The position numbers were made by a program, and so were the translations under genes. This document shows, in pieces, positions 8,509-17,460 of a stretch of 56,016 bases of DNA. Source of the DNA: Bryobacterales bacterium (GTDB lineage: Bacteria; Acidobacteriota; Terriglobia; Bryobacterales; Bryobacteraceae). The DNA is taken from positions 364 to 56,379 of the forward strand of contig PMSX01000394.1 in NCBI GenBank assembly GCA_003167495.1. Direction: 5' to 3'. The stretch's first letter is position 1, and each line of letters opens with the position of its first letter. A model generated the notes under the pieces. The model was not told the origin of the DNA, ran no database searches, and saw only the letters and a list, made by a program, of their open reading frames with translations.

Positions 8509-9870
8509 TTACACTGTTGGGAAAGAAGCCGACTGGTTTTCGCAACCGCTTTCCAATCGGTACCGTGCTAAGTCGTTGACTGCAATCATTCTAAACCCGT
8601 GCATCTTGCAGAACCGGACGAGATCGGGCACCCGCGCCATGGTTCCATCATCGTTGAGAATCTCGCAGATCACGCCGGAGGCGTGTAAGCCGGCGAGTCG
8701 CGCAAGATCGACCGCTGCTTCCGTGTGGCCCAAGCGCTCCAAGACACCCCCAGCACGGCAGCGAAGCGGGAAAACATGTCCCGGCCGAGCGAAGTCTTCG
8801 GGATCGTTGCGTGGATCGATGGCAGCCCGAATCGTTTGTGCGCGATCACGGGCCGAAATGCCCGTTGTTACGCCGTGCCCCTTCGCGTCGATTGAGATCG
8901 TGAAGCCCGTACCACACAACGCGGTGTTCTCCTGCGTCATCGGGGTGAGTTTTAGTTCATCGAGCCTTTCGCTGGTCAGCGCCAAACAGATCAGTCCTCG
9001 TCCATAGGTCGCCATGAAGTTGATGGCCTCCGACGTAACCTTTTCCGCCGCGATCATAAGATCCCCTTCGTTCTCGCGATCTTCATTGTCGACGACGACG
9101 ATCATGCGTCCGGCTCTAAGCTCGCGAATACCGACCTCTATGCTCGCGAAGGCAGACGGTTCTCGAGTTACGGCGCGACTTCTCTCACTTTGCTGGCTAA
9201 GTCCATTGATGCGTTCGTGTTTCGTACATTCCGTGCTCTCTTGACATCCTAGACTGAGCGTGTGACCCATCTTTTCCTTTTTCGTCCGCAGGTAGGCCAA
9301 TGAGTGAGGGTTCGGCGCAGCTTCGCAGGGAACCTGATCGACGACCTCGATGCCGGCTTCGATTAAGGCTAGAGACTTCTGCGGATTATTCGAGAGAAGG
9401 CGAACTCGGCTGATGCCGAGTTCACGCAAAATTGCGACGGGCAAGCCGTAGTCCCGGTAATCAGCCATGAACCCTAGTGATTGATTTGCTTCGACGGTAT
9501 CGAGGCCTTCGTCCTGCAGACTGTAGGCCTGCAGCTTGGCCATTAGCCCGATCCCTCGTCCCTCCTGATGCTCGTAAATGAGTAGCCCGTATCCTTCGCG
9601 AGAGATTGCCTTCATGGCCAGGTCTAGTTGCCCTCCACAGTCACAACGCAGCGAACCCAGCACATCGCCGGTGAAGCACTGCGAATGAATACGTACCAGC
9701 GGCACATTCCGGTTTATCTTACCTAAAACAAGGGCTAGGGCAGTCTCGATCCGTTGACTACCATTAAGAAACTCCCGCTGAAACCCGATGGCTTGAAAAA
9801 CTCCCCATTTGGTGGGTAGGTGGGTGCATGCAACTCGTTGAGGTGTCCCGGATTGGGCAACTCGTTTCAT
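8509..9870 (-). CDS. ribAB: Bifunctional GTP cyclohydrolase II / 3,4-dihydroxy-2-butanone-4-phosphate synthase, reversed order
   Basis: A 453-residue riboflavin-pathway enzyme with two complete halves. The N-terminal half is GTP cyclohydrolase II: THLPTKWGVFQ, zinc ligands in C-x10-C-x-C (CFTGDVLGSLRCDC), and YEHQEGRGIGL. The C-terminal half is DHBP synthase: DNEDRENEGDL, PGHVFPLR and GHTEAAVDLARLAGL. Together they make the two precursors that feed lumazine synthase. The usual fusion, RibBA, has the synthase first, so this is the opposite order. The start at 9870 was chosen because the domain begins soon after; an upstream frame to 10056 runs through promoter-like sequence. I see no FMN riboswitch. 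A TTTACA-type repeat lies about 108 bp upstream. Confidence 0.92.
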   Translation of the reverse strand: MKRVAQSGTPQRVACTHLPTKWGVFQAIGFQREFLNGSQRIETALALVLGKINRNVPLVRIHSQCFTGDVLGSLRCDCGGQLDLAMKAISREGYGLLIYEHQEGRGIGLMAKLQAYSLQDEGLDTVEANQSLGFMADYRDYGLPVAILRELGISRVRLLSNNPQKSLALIEAGIEVVDQVPCEAAPNPHSLAYLRTKKEKMGHTLSLGCQESTECTKHERINGLSQQSERSRAVTREPSAFASIEVGIRELRAGRMIVVVDNEDRENEGDLMIAAEKVTSEAINFMATYGRGLICLALTSERLDELKLTPMTQENTALCGTGFTISIDAKGHGVTTGISARDRAQTIRAAIDPRNDPEDFARPGHVFPLRCRAGGVLERLGHTEAAVDLARLAGLHASGVICEILNDDGTMARVPDLVRFCKMHGFRMIAVNDLARYRLESGCENQSASFPTV

Positions 9871-9947
9871 GATTCGAAAGTGAGGACGATTCAAAAGTCT
9901 ACCCCTAGATTCAATGCTGGGATCATTTGTACTCTGTTCCAGTGTGT

Positions 9948-10005
9948 GACATTTGGCGAAGGAAATCGTCTGCGCGATGTAAAGAATTTGTATATTCTCG
10001 AATGT
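9948..10005 (-). promoter_or_regulatory. Upstream block shared with the ferritin-like gene, holding a direct-repeat operator
   Basis: This 58-bp block aligns without gaps to 51004-51061, with about 50 identical positions by eye. Its core at 9978-9994 reads, toward ribAB, TATACA-aattc-TTTACA, followed by TCGCGCAGACGATTT. Weaker similarity continues further upstream at the same offset. It is likely the promoter/operator region of ribAB. The sequence between here and 10257 shows nothing else. Confidence 0.6.
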
Positions 10006-10257
10006 CCGGACCTCTTCACGCGGGAGGCGCGAGTTCAAAACTTTAGAGAAGCGCAAGTCTTAGAAGCTGTGGAGGGAACGACCCGGGGCGCTCTTTTCGG
10101 GCGCGCGCCAAGCACCTGCCGCACTGTCCGGCATGTTCGAATGTCGAGTGGCGCATCAAGAGCAGTTACGTCAGGCTAACGCGTGACTCGGCGTCGCATG
10201 GTAGGCAAGCCGAAATTCATCCGCTGACGCGACGCTTTCGATCAACGCAACGAGCGC

Positions 10258-10869
10258 TCACTGCGTGTTTGCCGCTCCGGTTTGTACTGAGCTCGACATC
10301 GAATCTCCGTTCATAAGACTTGTCAGAACAACATAAAGGCGCCCGCGTGCACGCGACAAGCTCGACATCACGGTGCCTGCGGGCACGCCGGTGAAATCCG
10401 AGATTTCCCTGTAGGACATTCCTTCAATTTCGCGCAGGACAAGGATCCTGCGAAAGTTCGGTGGAAGCTCCTTAAGGGCTTTTCTCACAAGCGCACCGTC
10501 GTCGTTCAGGAGCAAAAGGTTCTCTGGATTCTCCGCGCGAGGATCCGGAGGGACAAGGTTCTCGTCGAATTCGTCGTTGTACCGGAGCAGCTGGTTTGTA
10601 CTCAACCAGCTAAGGCAGGTATTTCGAACAATCGTCAACACCCAGGCACGGGCATCGTTACCGTGGAAACTGGCAAAGTATCGGAAAGCCCGCAAATATG
10701 TCTCCTGGACCATGTCCTCTGCGTCCTGCTTGTTGCGGATCAGCCGACGCGCGAGGTTGTGGGCGGCGTCAAGATGCGGCAAGACTGTCTGCTCAAAATG
10801 CCGGGTATAGTTGTTCTCGGGCGTGGAGGTCTCCCTTGCTAACTGCGCCCCGTCCGGTGTGCGCTTCAT
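10258..10869 (-). CDS. ECF-family RNA polymerase sigma factor
   Basis: A 203-residue sigma factor. Region 2 is at about 35-100 with DAEDMVQETYLRAFRYF, and region 4 at about 130-190 with MSYREISDFTGVPAGTVMSS and the helix SRARGRL. It directs RNA polymerase to alternative promoters, usually in response to an envelope or oxidative signal. There is no anti-sigma gene with a zinc site or membrane segment next to it, and the C-terminal tail (about 20 residues, Ser-rich) is not a fused regulator. It is divergent from the winged-helix/TPR regulator at 11038, with a 168-bp gap. Its target promoters cannot be told from the sequence. Confidence 0.9.
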   Translation of the reverse strand: MKRTPDGAQLARETSTPENNYTRHFEQTVLPHLDAAHNLARRLIRNKQDAEDMVQETYLRAFRYFASFHGNDARAWVLTIVRNTCLSWLSTNQLLRYNDEFDENLVPPDPRAENPENLLLLNDDGALVRKALKELPPNFRRILVLREIEGMSYREISDFTGVPAGTVMSSLSRARGRLYVVLTSLMNGDSMSSSVQTGAANTQ

Positions 10870-11037
10870 GGCCCACTATGGTTCGGACCGAAGATGGATG
10901 CAACGGATTGGAAGTTTTTCCTTGGTGGAATGAAAGTCCCCTTGTAACTCATAAGAAATTAAGGGCTTCGAGTAAACTGTCCCCCGTTTCTATCTAGGAC
11001 TCGCCAAAGTGGCACATTAGTTGCTTGCAGATCTCTC

Positions 11038-12981
11038 ATGAACCAAGAACCTCAGTTTCGCGGCCTGGTGCGTTTTGGGGTATTTGAAGTAGATCTTCGC
11101 GCTGGCGAGTTACGCAAGCACGGCATACGAATTCGGCTTCAGGAACAGCCCTTTCTTGCACTAGTGATGCTACTTGAGCACCAGGGCGAAGTGGTGACGC
11201 GCGCGGAACTTCAGAGAAGACTTTGGCCGGCCGACACTTTTGTGGATTTCGACCACGGGCTCAACAAAGTCATTAACAAAATCCGTGAAGCTCTCGGTGA
11301 TTCTGCCGAGAATCCCCGCTTTGTTGAAACCGTTGCCCGCCGTGGCTATCGCTTTCTCGCCGAGGTCAAAGCTAGCGATGCGGTCGCCCTTCGTAGCTCG
11401 GAACCCACGACCGAGCCTGATCCCGCTGCAGAGTCCCCCGATAGCCCCGATCTCACCCGCAAACCGACCGGACGCGGGCACGGTTGGCCATCGCTCTTGT
11501 GGAAACTATCAGTGTTAGGGGTGCTCGCTCTCGCGGCCTGTCTTCTAGCCTGGAAGCTTTATTCTACGCGCCGCCGACCCGCCGTAATCCGATCCTTGGC
11601 TGTTCTCCCGTTGGAGAATCTCTCGGGCGAGACATCTCAGAATTACTTCGCCGACGGAATGACCGATCAGTTGATTTCGGACCTTGGCCAGATCAGCGCG
11701 TTGCGTGTGATCTCACGTACCACGATGATGGTGTATAAACACGCGCGCGAGCCTCTACCCCAGATCGCTCGTGAGCTGAACGTGGACGCTGTGGTGGAAG
11801 GCACTGTGCTCCGTTCCGGCGACCAGGTCCGTGTCACAGCGCAGTTGATCGAAGCGTCTGCGGACAAGCATATTTGGTCCGAGAGTTATCAGGGTGAAAT
11901 GCGGGATACGTTGAGACTACAGAACAACGTGGCCAAAGCCATTGCAGATCAAATTAGGATCAATTTGAATCCACAGGAACAAGCCAATCTGAAAAGCGTA
12001 AAGGTTGTCAATCCACAAGCGTACGAATCCTATCTCAAAGGGCGGTATTTCTGGGATAAGCGAACGATAAATGGGTTGAAGGTTGCCTTGGCGTACTTTG
12101 GCGAGGCGATCGAGGAGGACCCGAAAAACGCACAAGCTTATTCTGGCTTAGCCGATACCTATGCTTTGTTAGGCGACTGGCAATATGCAGCGATGACTGC
12201 AAAAGAAGCCCTTCCGAAGGCCAAGGCCGCGGCGATCAAGGCCTTGGAATTGGACGGCACGCTCGGTGAAGCTCACAACTCGCTTGCATTTTGCTTGGAT
12301 GGCTTTGACTGGAACTGGGACTCAGCCGAGAGGGAATTCTTGCGGGCGATTGAATTGAACCCAAGCCTCGCAACGGCTCATCATTGGTATGGCTGGCACT
12401 TAAGTCTCATGGGTCGAAATGATGAAGCTATCGCGGAAATGAGAAAAGCGGAAAAGCTGGATCCCCTATCGCTAATCATTAACGTCGATCTGGCAGAGCT
12501 TCTTGTCCTTACGCACGCTTATGACGAATCGATATTACAGAGCCGCAGGACGGTTGAAATGGATCCCAATTTTGGCCCTGCACATAATCAACTCGGCCAG
12601 GCATACCTCGAAAAACATATGAATAACGAAGCGGTTGGCGAACTGCAACAAGCGGTTCGGCTTTCGGGGGGTAGCCCGATATGCATTGCCAATCTGGCTC
12701 GCGCCTACGTCGCATCCGCTAGGAGGAGCGAAGCCGTAAAGTTATTGAACGATCTGAAGAATGGCTCAAACCCTAGCAATTCGCACGCATCGGAAATTGC
12801 CATGATCTATGTGTCTCTCGGGGATAATGGCCAAGCCATGAACTGGCTTGAGAAAGGCTACGAAGAACGGTTTAACCCCGGCGTCCTGCTGCGGCCGGGA
12901 TTCGATCCTCTCCGCTCTGACCCCCTCTTTGCCAACCTTGTGCGCCGCGTTGGCCTCCCTCGTCTGAACCAGAGAATGTGA
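11038..12981 (+). CDS. Winged-helix (CadC-type) transmembrane regulator with TPR domain
   Basis: A 647-residue protein. An OmpR-type winged helix covers residues 8-105 (FVDFDHGLNKVINKIREAL, FVETVARRGYRFL). One membrane segment lies near 158-177. Next comes a TolB-like region opening RSLAVLPLENLSG, then TPR repeats from about 320 to the end (for example AYSGLADTYALLGD, AHHWYGWHLSLMGRNDEAI). The family is greatly expanded in Acidobacteriota; members are thought to be membrane-tethered DNA-binding proteins whose outer part senses a partner. The neighbouring ECF gene is divergent. The next gene downstream converges on it at 13159, with 177 bp between and no clear terminator. Confidence 0.9.
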   Translation: MNQEPQFRGLVRFGVFEVDLRAGELRKHGIRIRLQEQPFLALVMLLEHQGEVVTRAELQRRLWPADTFVDFDHGLNKVINKIREALGDSAENPRFVETVARRGYRFLAEVKASDAVALRSSEPTTEPDPAAESPDSPDLTRKPTGRGHGWPSLLWKLSVLGVLALAACLLAWKLYSTRRRPAVIRSLAVLPLENLSGETSQNYFADGMTDQLISDLGQISALRVISRTTMMVYKHAREPLPQIARELNVDAVVEGTVLRSGDQVRVTAQLIEASADKHIWSESYQGEMRDTLRLQNNVAKAIADQIRINLNPQEQANLKSVKVVNPQAYESYLKGRYFWDKRTINGLKVALAYFGEAIEEDPKNAQAYSGLADTYALLGDWQYAAMTAKEALPKAKAAAIKALELDGTLGEAHNSLAFCLDGFDWNWDSAEREFLRAIELNPSLATAHHWYGWHLSLMGRNDEAIAEMRKAEKLDPLSLIINVDLAELLVLTHAYDESILQSRRTVEMDPNFGPAHNQLGQAYLEKHMNNEAVGELQQAVRLSGGSPICIANLARAYVASARRSEAVKLLNDLKNGSNPSNSHASEIAMIYVSLGDNGQAMNWLEKGYEERFNPGVLLRPGFDPLRSDPLFANLVRRVGLPRLNQRM

Positions 12982-13158
12982 TGAAGAGGGCGACGCGGCC
13001 TGGGACGAGCGAGTGGCGGCATTGAAAAAGGAGCAAAAAGCCGATCAGGTGGGGACAACGGTAAGAGGCTCTCGGCCGATGTTTGCATTCCCCACTTCAA
13101 GTCATCTTGTCTCAACTTCAAAACATTCGAGGTAAGATGCAAGGTCGCACGCCACAAC

Positions 13159-14154
13159 TCACAACTGCTTCGGGCTCACTACTGTTTCTAGGTTCAACGA
13201 GCAAACACAGCGGCGGCAGATGGAGTTTGTCTCCACCCGCAGCGAAAGACGAAACCGCTGCGCTTCTAACCCGTTCAGAATCTGCAGAAGACCGTGGGAC
13301 TTTAACGAACCAATCACCGGATGAAAGAAGCAGGGACGAACGAGGCCTTCTGCATCGACTACCGCCGATACCCATGGAGCATTACAGCGCGGCGCTTCCG
13401 GCTCGCAGAGACCGAGGTGCGCCCGGAAGTGCCTGACAATACGTTCGAGCTTATACTGGCTTTCCAGAACGAATCCAGTACTACCCCATTCGCTCGATAG
13501 CCGCTGCATCTCGCGCTCAAGATGCGGAATATCCTCAGGTCTTAGTGCCACCTCCGCTTGCCGCGCGCCGTCCCAGGGTCTTGAACGATTGAACGCCTCC
13601 GAACTGAGATCTGCCGCCAAATATGAAATCGAGTCGAGCCCCAACTGCTTTGCCGCTCGAGCCGTTTCACACAAGTGCGCGAAATTTGCTCGCTGGATCG
13701 TGCATCGGGCTGCGATCGGGAAGGTAGGATTCCGATCACGAAGCTCACTGACCCCCCGTCTTAACGCGGAAAATGCCCCAGCCGCTCGCCGGATTTGATC
13801 GTGTACGTATTCCGGGCCGTCCATCGAGATTATGACGTCATCGATGTGACGAAGAATTTGAGCGGCATTTCTTTTCAAAAGTAATCCAGTGGTAAGTATA
13901 CTAACGCGAATATCGCGAGACTTCAGCAGGGCAGATAACCGAAACAGGTCTGAGTGCATCAACGGTTCTCCTCCCGAAAACACTACCCACCGAACTGATA
14001 GTTGTTCGATCTCAGCCAAGTGAGACTCTAGTTCCTCCGTCGTGAGTTCCGCTTCGTTCGTGCTCTTCCAGATATCACACATGACACACCGGCAGTTACA
14101 GCGCGCATGCGGGAAGAGGATGAGCACGGGGAGATAATCGATCTTTCCTGTCAT
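13159..14154 (-). CDS. Radical SAM protein with SPASM/twitch-type C-terminus
   Basis: A 331-residue radical SAM enzyme. The cluster motif is C-x3-C-x2-C at Cys19, 23 and 26. The GGEP-type motif is VFSGGEPLMH. The C-terminus carries extra Cys residues (CNAPW, RPCFF, C-x2-C-x-C near the end), as in SPASM/twitch domains that bind a further Fe-S cluster. Such enzymes often modify peptides or small molecules; no precursor peptide is visible near it. It is the last gene of the ten-gene operon and overlaps the amidohydrolase by 4 bp (ATGA), so it is translationally coupled. Unlike the other five radical SAM proteins here it has no cobalamin-type N-terminal domain. Confidence 0.85.
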   Translation of the reverse strand: MTGKIDYLPVLILFPHARCNCRCVMCDIWKSTNEAELTTEELESHLAEIEQLSVRWVVFSGGEPLMHSDLFRLSALLKSRDIRVSILTTGLLLKRNAAQILRHIDDVIISMDGPEYVHDQIRRAAGAFSALRRGVSELRDRNPTFPIAARCTIQRANFAHLCETARAAKQLGLDSISYLAADLSSEAFNRSRPWDGARQAEVALRPEDIPHLEREMQRLSSEWGSTGFVLESQYKLERIVRHFRAHLGLCEPEAPRCNAPWVSAVVDAEGLVRPCFFHPVIGSLKSHGLLQILNGLEAQRFRLSLRVETNSICRRCVCSLNLETVVSPKQL

Positions 14155-15323
14155 GCAGCTATCGCCTTTCCGGCCAGACGTAAATCGTCGTGAAGCACTT
14201 TCTTCGTTTCATGAACGAGAGAGGGCGCATTGAGAGCAATCAAATAGAGACCTCGCCTCTCCACTTGCAAGGCAAAAAAACCCCTTGAAGGCGCGGACGG
14301 ATAATACTTTTCAGCGAAGTTGGAAGAAGCTAAGACCGGTCTGCCTTTCACAAATACCAGCTGTGGGTACTTGGAAAGCAGCGAACCGGCCGGTATTTCC
14401 CCGTCGTCCTCGATCACGAGCAAATCGGCTGGACCAGCATGACAAATCCTACCGAAACCAAACGGCATTTTCAGAATCCGCGCTGCCTCAGAGGTTACCA
14501 TCTCGAACAGACGTTCGGGCGCAACAATTCGGCACGCCAGCCTTAGTTCATCAAGCAAATCGCCTGCGGCTGTCATAGAAGAGTCGGTGCCAAGCGCGAT
14601 CGGAATGTCAGAGGCCAAGACGCTCACGTCCAGGCTGCGTCCAAGAGTGAAGTGATTCGAGCTAGGGCACCATATTAAAGAAGCGCCGCTGCTCGAAATG
14701 AGCATAAGCTCCGAAGATTTGATCGCGACACCATGGACCAACACTGTCGAATCCGTAAGGGCACCGGCTTCTGCCAAGACATGCACTTCGCGACGAGCGG
14801 ACTCGTCGACACCTTCCGCCACGTGCATGATGAAGGGCCAGTTTGTTGGCGTATCTCGAAAGGTGGAAAGCCAATCCGGGGAAAATGTTAGTGAGTGCGC
14901 CCAATGGCACCGCTTCAACACCCGAATGGGGAACTCCGAATCCAGGAGAATGGGATGAAGCGGGTTATGGTGCGCAACACTGGTGACACCAGAGAGCAAA
15001 TTCTTAATTGCGCCCCAACATAACCGGATATCTTTGGGGACAGTCAAGTGCTCCTTGATTGGCGTATCGTACGGATGATAAATGTCTTCCGCCCAGCGTG
15101 TGGCGTTTAAGTAAAGGCCACGCCCTAACCTTGGGAAAAGATTCATTTCGAGGTGATCGTGCGCATTGATAAGACCCGGCAGAATAAGAAACCCTTCCAG
15201 ATCAAGGACGAGATCCTCCGCCTCGCGGATCGGACTGAAGGAGACTCGCCCGCCTTGTATCCAGAGGCTCCGATTCATGGCCTTCGTGGCATCAATAGCA
15301 ACTCGGGCTCCCCTGATCAGCAT
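14151..15323 (-). CDS. Amidohydrolase-superfamily protein (chlorohydrolase/deaminase-like)
   Basis: A 390-residue metal-dependent hydrolase. The ligand pattern is present: HDH at residues 55-57 (LINAHDHLEM), His in MHVAEG, His in VLVHGV and Asp in LGTDSS. This arrangement fits the one-metal cytosine/guanine deaminase and chlorohydrolase branch, which removes amino or halide groups from rings or hydrolyses cyclic amides. The specific substrate is not evident. It overlaps the methyltransferase upstream by 7 bp and the SPASM protein downstream by 4 bp. Within the operon it may trim, open or deaminate an intermediate; that is inference. Confidence 0.82.
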   Translation of the reverse strand: MLIRGARVAIDATKAMNRSLWIQGGRVSFSPIREAEDLVLDLEGFLILPGLINAHDHLEMNLFPRLGRGLYLNATRWAEDIYHPYDTPIKEHLTVPKDIRLCWGAIKNLLSGVTSVAHHNPLHPILLDSEFPIRVLKRCHWAHSLTFSPDWLSTFRDTPTNWPFIMHVAEGVDESARREVHVLAEAGALTDSTVLVHGVAIKSSELMLISSSGASLIWCPSSNHFTLGRSLDVSVLASDIPIALGTDSSMTAAGDLLDELRLACRIVAPERLFEMVTSEAARILKMPFGFGRICHAGPADLLVIEDDGEIPAGSLLSKYPQLVFVKGRPVLASSNFAEKYYPSAPSRGFFALQVERRGLYLIALNAPSLVHETKKVLHDDLRLAGKAIAA

Positions 15324-15994
15324 GGCTTTTCCCAGGTGTGAAGGTACAAAGCGGGTGTTCGGCTGGCTTCCGCAAATGAATCAGCTTTGCCATGAGATTG
15401 GAAGATCGGGAATTCTGGCTGTCCCAGGTATGCGAACTGCCGGGCCGCGTTGCGAAGACCCGAAGCCTTCGCAGCATTATCAATTGCCTGGAGTGAATGG
15501 GGGAAATGATCAATCTCGTATAACACGGTAGCCGCCCTAAAAGAGCGCGTCCAACCGATCGACGTAGCTGCGGGATGTAAGTCACTGACGGCAATAGTGG
15601 CGCCGGGAAGTGCTACGCGAGCTAGTTCGCGGAACACCTTACAAAGATCTCGTAAATAGCCCAAGGCCATTGAGCACAGCACCAGATCCGCCGCGTCCGT
15701 ACGAAAAGGGAGGGATTCCGCATCTCCCAAGGCCACCGACCCTCTTAAACAGGGGACCTCTGTTGCCTTAGCCAGCATTTCCTCGCAGAAATCCACACCG
15801 AAGACAGTCACACCGGCCTCTTGTAAGCGCAACAACCAGGTACCACTGCCGCAAGCGACGTCAATCACTGTTGTCCGTTTGACGAAGCGCAGCAGATTCG
15901 CCATGCTCCTTCGTTCGAGCGCCAGAAGAGGGTTGTCGCCCGAATCGTAAGAGGATGCCCAGATCCGATGTCCTTCCAGCGGCGAGATACGCAC
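15317..15994 (-). CDS. Class I SAM-dependent methyltransferase
   Basis: A 225-residue methyltransferase with the glycine-rich SAM loop VIDVACGSGTWLLRL and the acidic strand end VFGVDFCEEML. The post-motif region (DLVLCSMALGYL) fits small-molecule methyltransferases of the UbiE/Methyltransf_11 type. The start is GTG at 15992-15994, whose first base is shared with the TAG of the radical SAM gene upstream (TAGTG), so the two are coupled. It is one of three such enzymes in the operon, probably an O- or N-methyltransferase that complements radical C-methylation. The acceptor is unknown. Confidence 0.85.
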   Translation of the reverse strand: MRISPLEGHRIWASSYDSGDNPLLALERRSMANLLRFVKRTTVIDVACGSGTWLLRLQEAGVTVFGVDFCEEMLAKATEVPCLRGSVALGDAESLPFRTDAADLVLCSMALGYLRDLCKVFRELARVALPGATIAVSDLHPAATSIGWTRSFRAATVLYEIDHFPHSLQAIDNAAKASGLRNAARQFAYLGQPEFPIFQSHGKADSFAEASRTPALYLHTWEKPC

Positions 15995-17460
15995 TAGATA
16001 CTCTCCAGCCTAGGCTTTCGCAAAGACACGAAGCGTTGCGCCCACGCGAGCTCGCATGGATACGCATAGAACCCGAGTCGGTACCGCCAGCTGCTGAGAC
16101 ACTGGAGCAGAGCCCGGCCCCAGGCGGGTAGTTGAATATCTTGCACCGTGGGCCATCTGGAGTTAACTACAAGATCAAAATTGTCGATGCGCCGCTTCAC
16201 TTTTTTCGGCAACCAAGCCACGTTAGGATCGTGCCGCGTTGTGAAGTTGTACCAACGTTCCGTGGCCCACTCCTCCGGAGTGCGTGGGAACTCAATTTTT
16301 GCCTCGACTTCGCCATACATGCCGTCAGGATGAGGCGTAGGAATATAGTGCTGGACAATTATTTCCGCATCAGGATTCACACGTTTAATTCGGCGGATAA
16401 ATTGAATGGTTTCGTGCGTATCCCGCTGCGGGTCTTTAGGATTGCCGACCACAAACGAAAACTCGGGCACTATGCCAAAGCGGCGTATCCTTTCTGCGAG
16501 CTGCAATGTCTGACTGGTCGTTATTCTTTTGTTCATTTCTTCTAGCACCCAATCAGAGCCCGATTCGGCCCCGAAGAAAATCATCGCCGCGCCTGCGCGC
16601 TTGAGTAAACGGAAAGTTTCATCTGAGTACCGAAGGACTGTGTCGATGCGTCCCTCACACCACCACTTCAGATTGAGCGGTTCGAGGCATTTTGCCAGTT
16701 CGACCGAATGGCGCTCGTTAAGAAAAAAGTTGTTGTCGTAGAACTGAACTGAATCAATATTGTACCTTCTTTGCAGGTGCTTGAGAACTGCAGTTGTCCG
16801 TTCCGGAGCTTCGGTTCGCTGACGACCTTGATAAATAGGAACAACCCCACAGAAAGTACAGCGGAAGGGACATCCGATACTGGCTTGGTGAACAACCGTT
16901 CGTCGCCCCAGAAAAGTGGGAACAATGTACTTTTCGGCATTCAGCAGCTTGTGGTAAGGCAGCCAAGGAAAATCGTTAGGTGACCGCAAGGGCCTTTCTG
17001 TGTTATGGACGTGCAGGCCAAAATCGTCTTTATACGACAGTCCTTTTACACCGGCGAACTTCCGAGTTGTCCGCAGTTGTTCCAGAAATTCCAGAAACGT
17101 TTCTTCTCCCTGCCCGCGTACAACAAAATCGACGTAACGGGCATTAAGCGCAGCGTCGGGATACAGTGACGCAAAATATCCGCCCCAAACGATTGGTATC
17201 GACTTATACTTGAGCCGGAAATGCCGGCATAACGGGATGGCCGCCACCATCTGGGGGCCCGGCATGACCGAAACAGCAAGCAAAGAAACGTTGCCGGTTT
17301 GGACAAGCCGGTCCAGTGTAGCCTGTGGATCGGGATCGGCATTGCCATCTACGATGGCATAGTCTTCTTTTCCGTCGAGAACCGCGGCTAACGACAGTAC
17401 AGCGAGAGGAAAACGCCGGTTCTTAGGCTTCGTGGAACGGGGATGCAGCAAGATAATCAT
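15994..17460 (-). CDS. Cobalamin-binding-domain radical SAM protein (E)
   Basis: A 488-residue protein with an N-terminal Rossmann-like cobalamin-binding region (about 1-150; VWGGYFASLYPDAAL, FVVRGQGEETF) and a radical SAM core with C-x3-C-x2-C at Cys197, 201 and 204. Members of this class commonly methylate unactivated carbons or form rings. The start at 17460 was chosen because it makes an ATGA overlap with the preceding methyltransferase; an upstream frame to 17562 lies wholly inside that gene. Near residue 458 it carries the C-terminal motif W-R-x4-[FV]-[YF]-x2-P-x-E-L, shared with proteins A and B of this operon. Confidence 0.9.
   Translation of the reverse strand: MIILLHPRSTKPKNRRFPLAVLSLAAVLDGKEDYAIVDGNADPDPQATLDRLVQTGNVSLLAVSVMPGPQMVAAIPLCRHFRLKYKSIPIVWGGYFASLYPDAALNARYVDFVVRGQGEETFLEFLEQLRTTRKFAGVKGLSYKDDFGLHVHNTERPLRSPNDFPWLPYHKLLNAEKYIVPTFLGRRTVVHQASIGCPFRCTFCGVVPIYQGRQRTEAPERTTAVLKHLQRRYNIDSVQFYDNNFFLNERHSVELAKCLEPLNLKWWCEGRIDTVLRYSDETFRLLKRAGAAMIFFGAESGSDWVLEEMNKRITTSQTLQLAERIRRFGIVPEFSFVVGNPKDPQRDTHETIQFIRRIKRVNPDAEIIVQHYIPTPHPDGMYGEVEAKIEFPRTPEEWATERWYNFTTRHDPNVAWLPKKVKRRIDNFDLVVNSRWPTVQDIQLPAWGRALLQCLSSWRYRLGFYAYPCELAWAQRFVSLRKPRLESI

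Noticed and set aside
9871-10056. N-terminal extension of ribAB to 10056
   Set aside because: The added 62 residues match the non-coding block shared with 51 kb and precede the start of the conserved domain.
9871-10257. FMN riboswitch upstream of ribAB
   Set aside because: None of the conserved RFN strings were seen; a covariance search could still overturn this.
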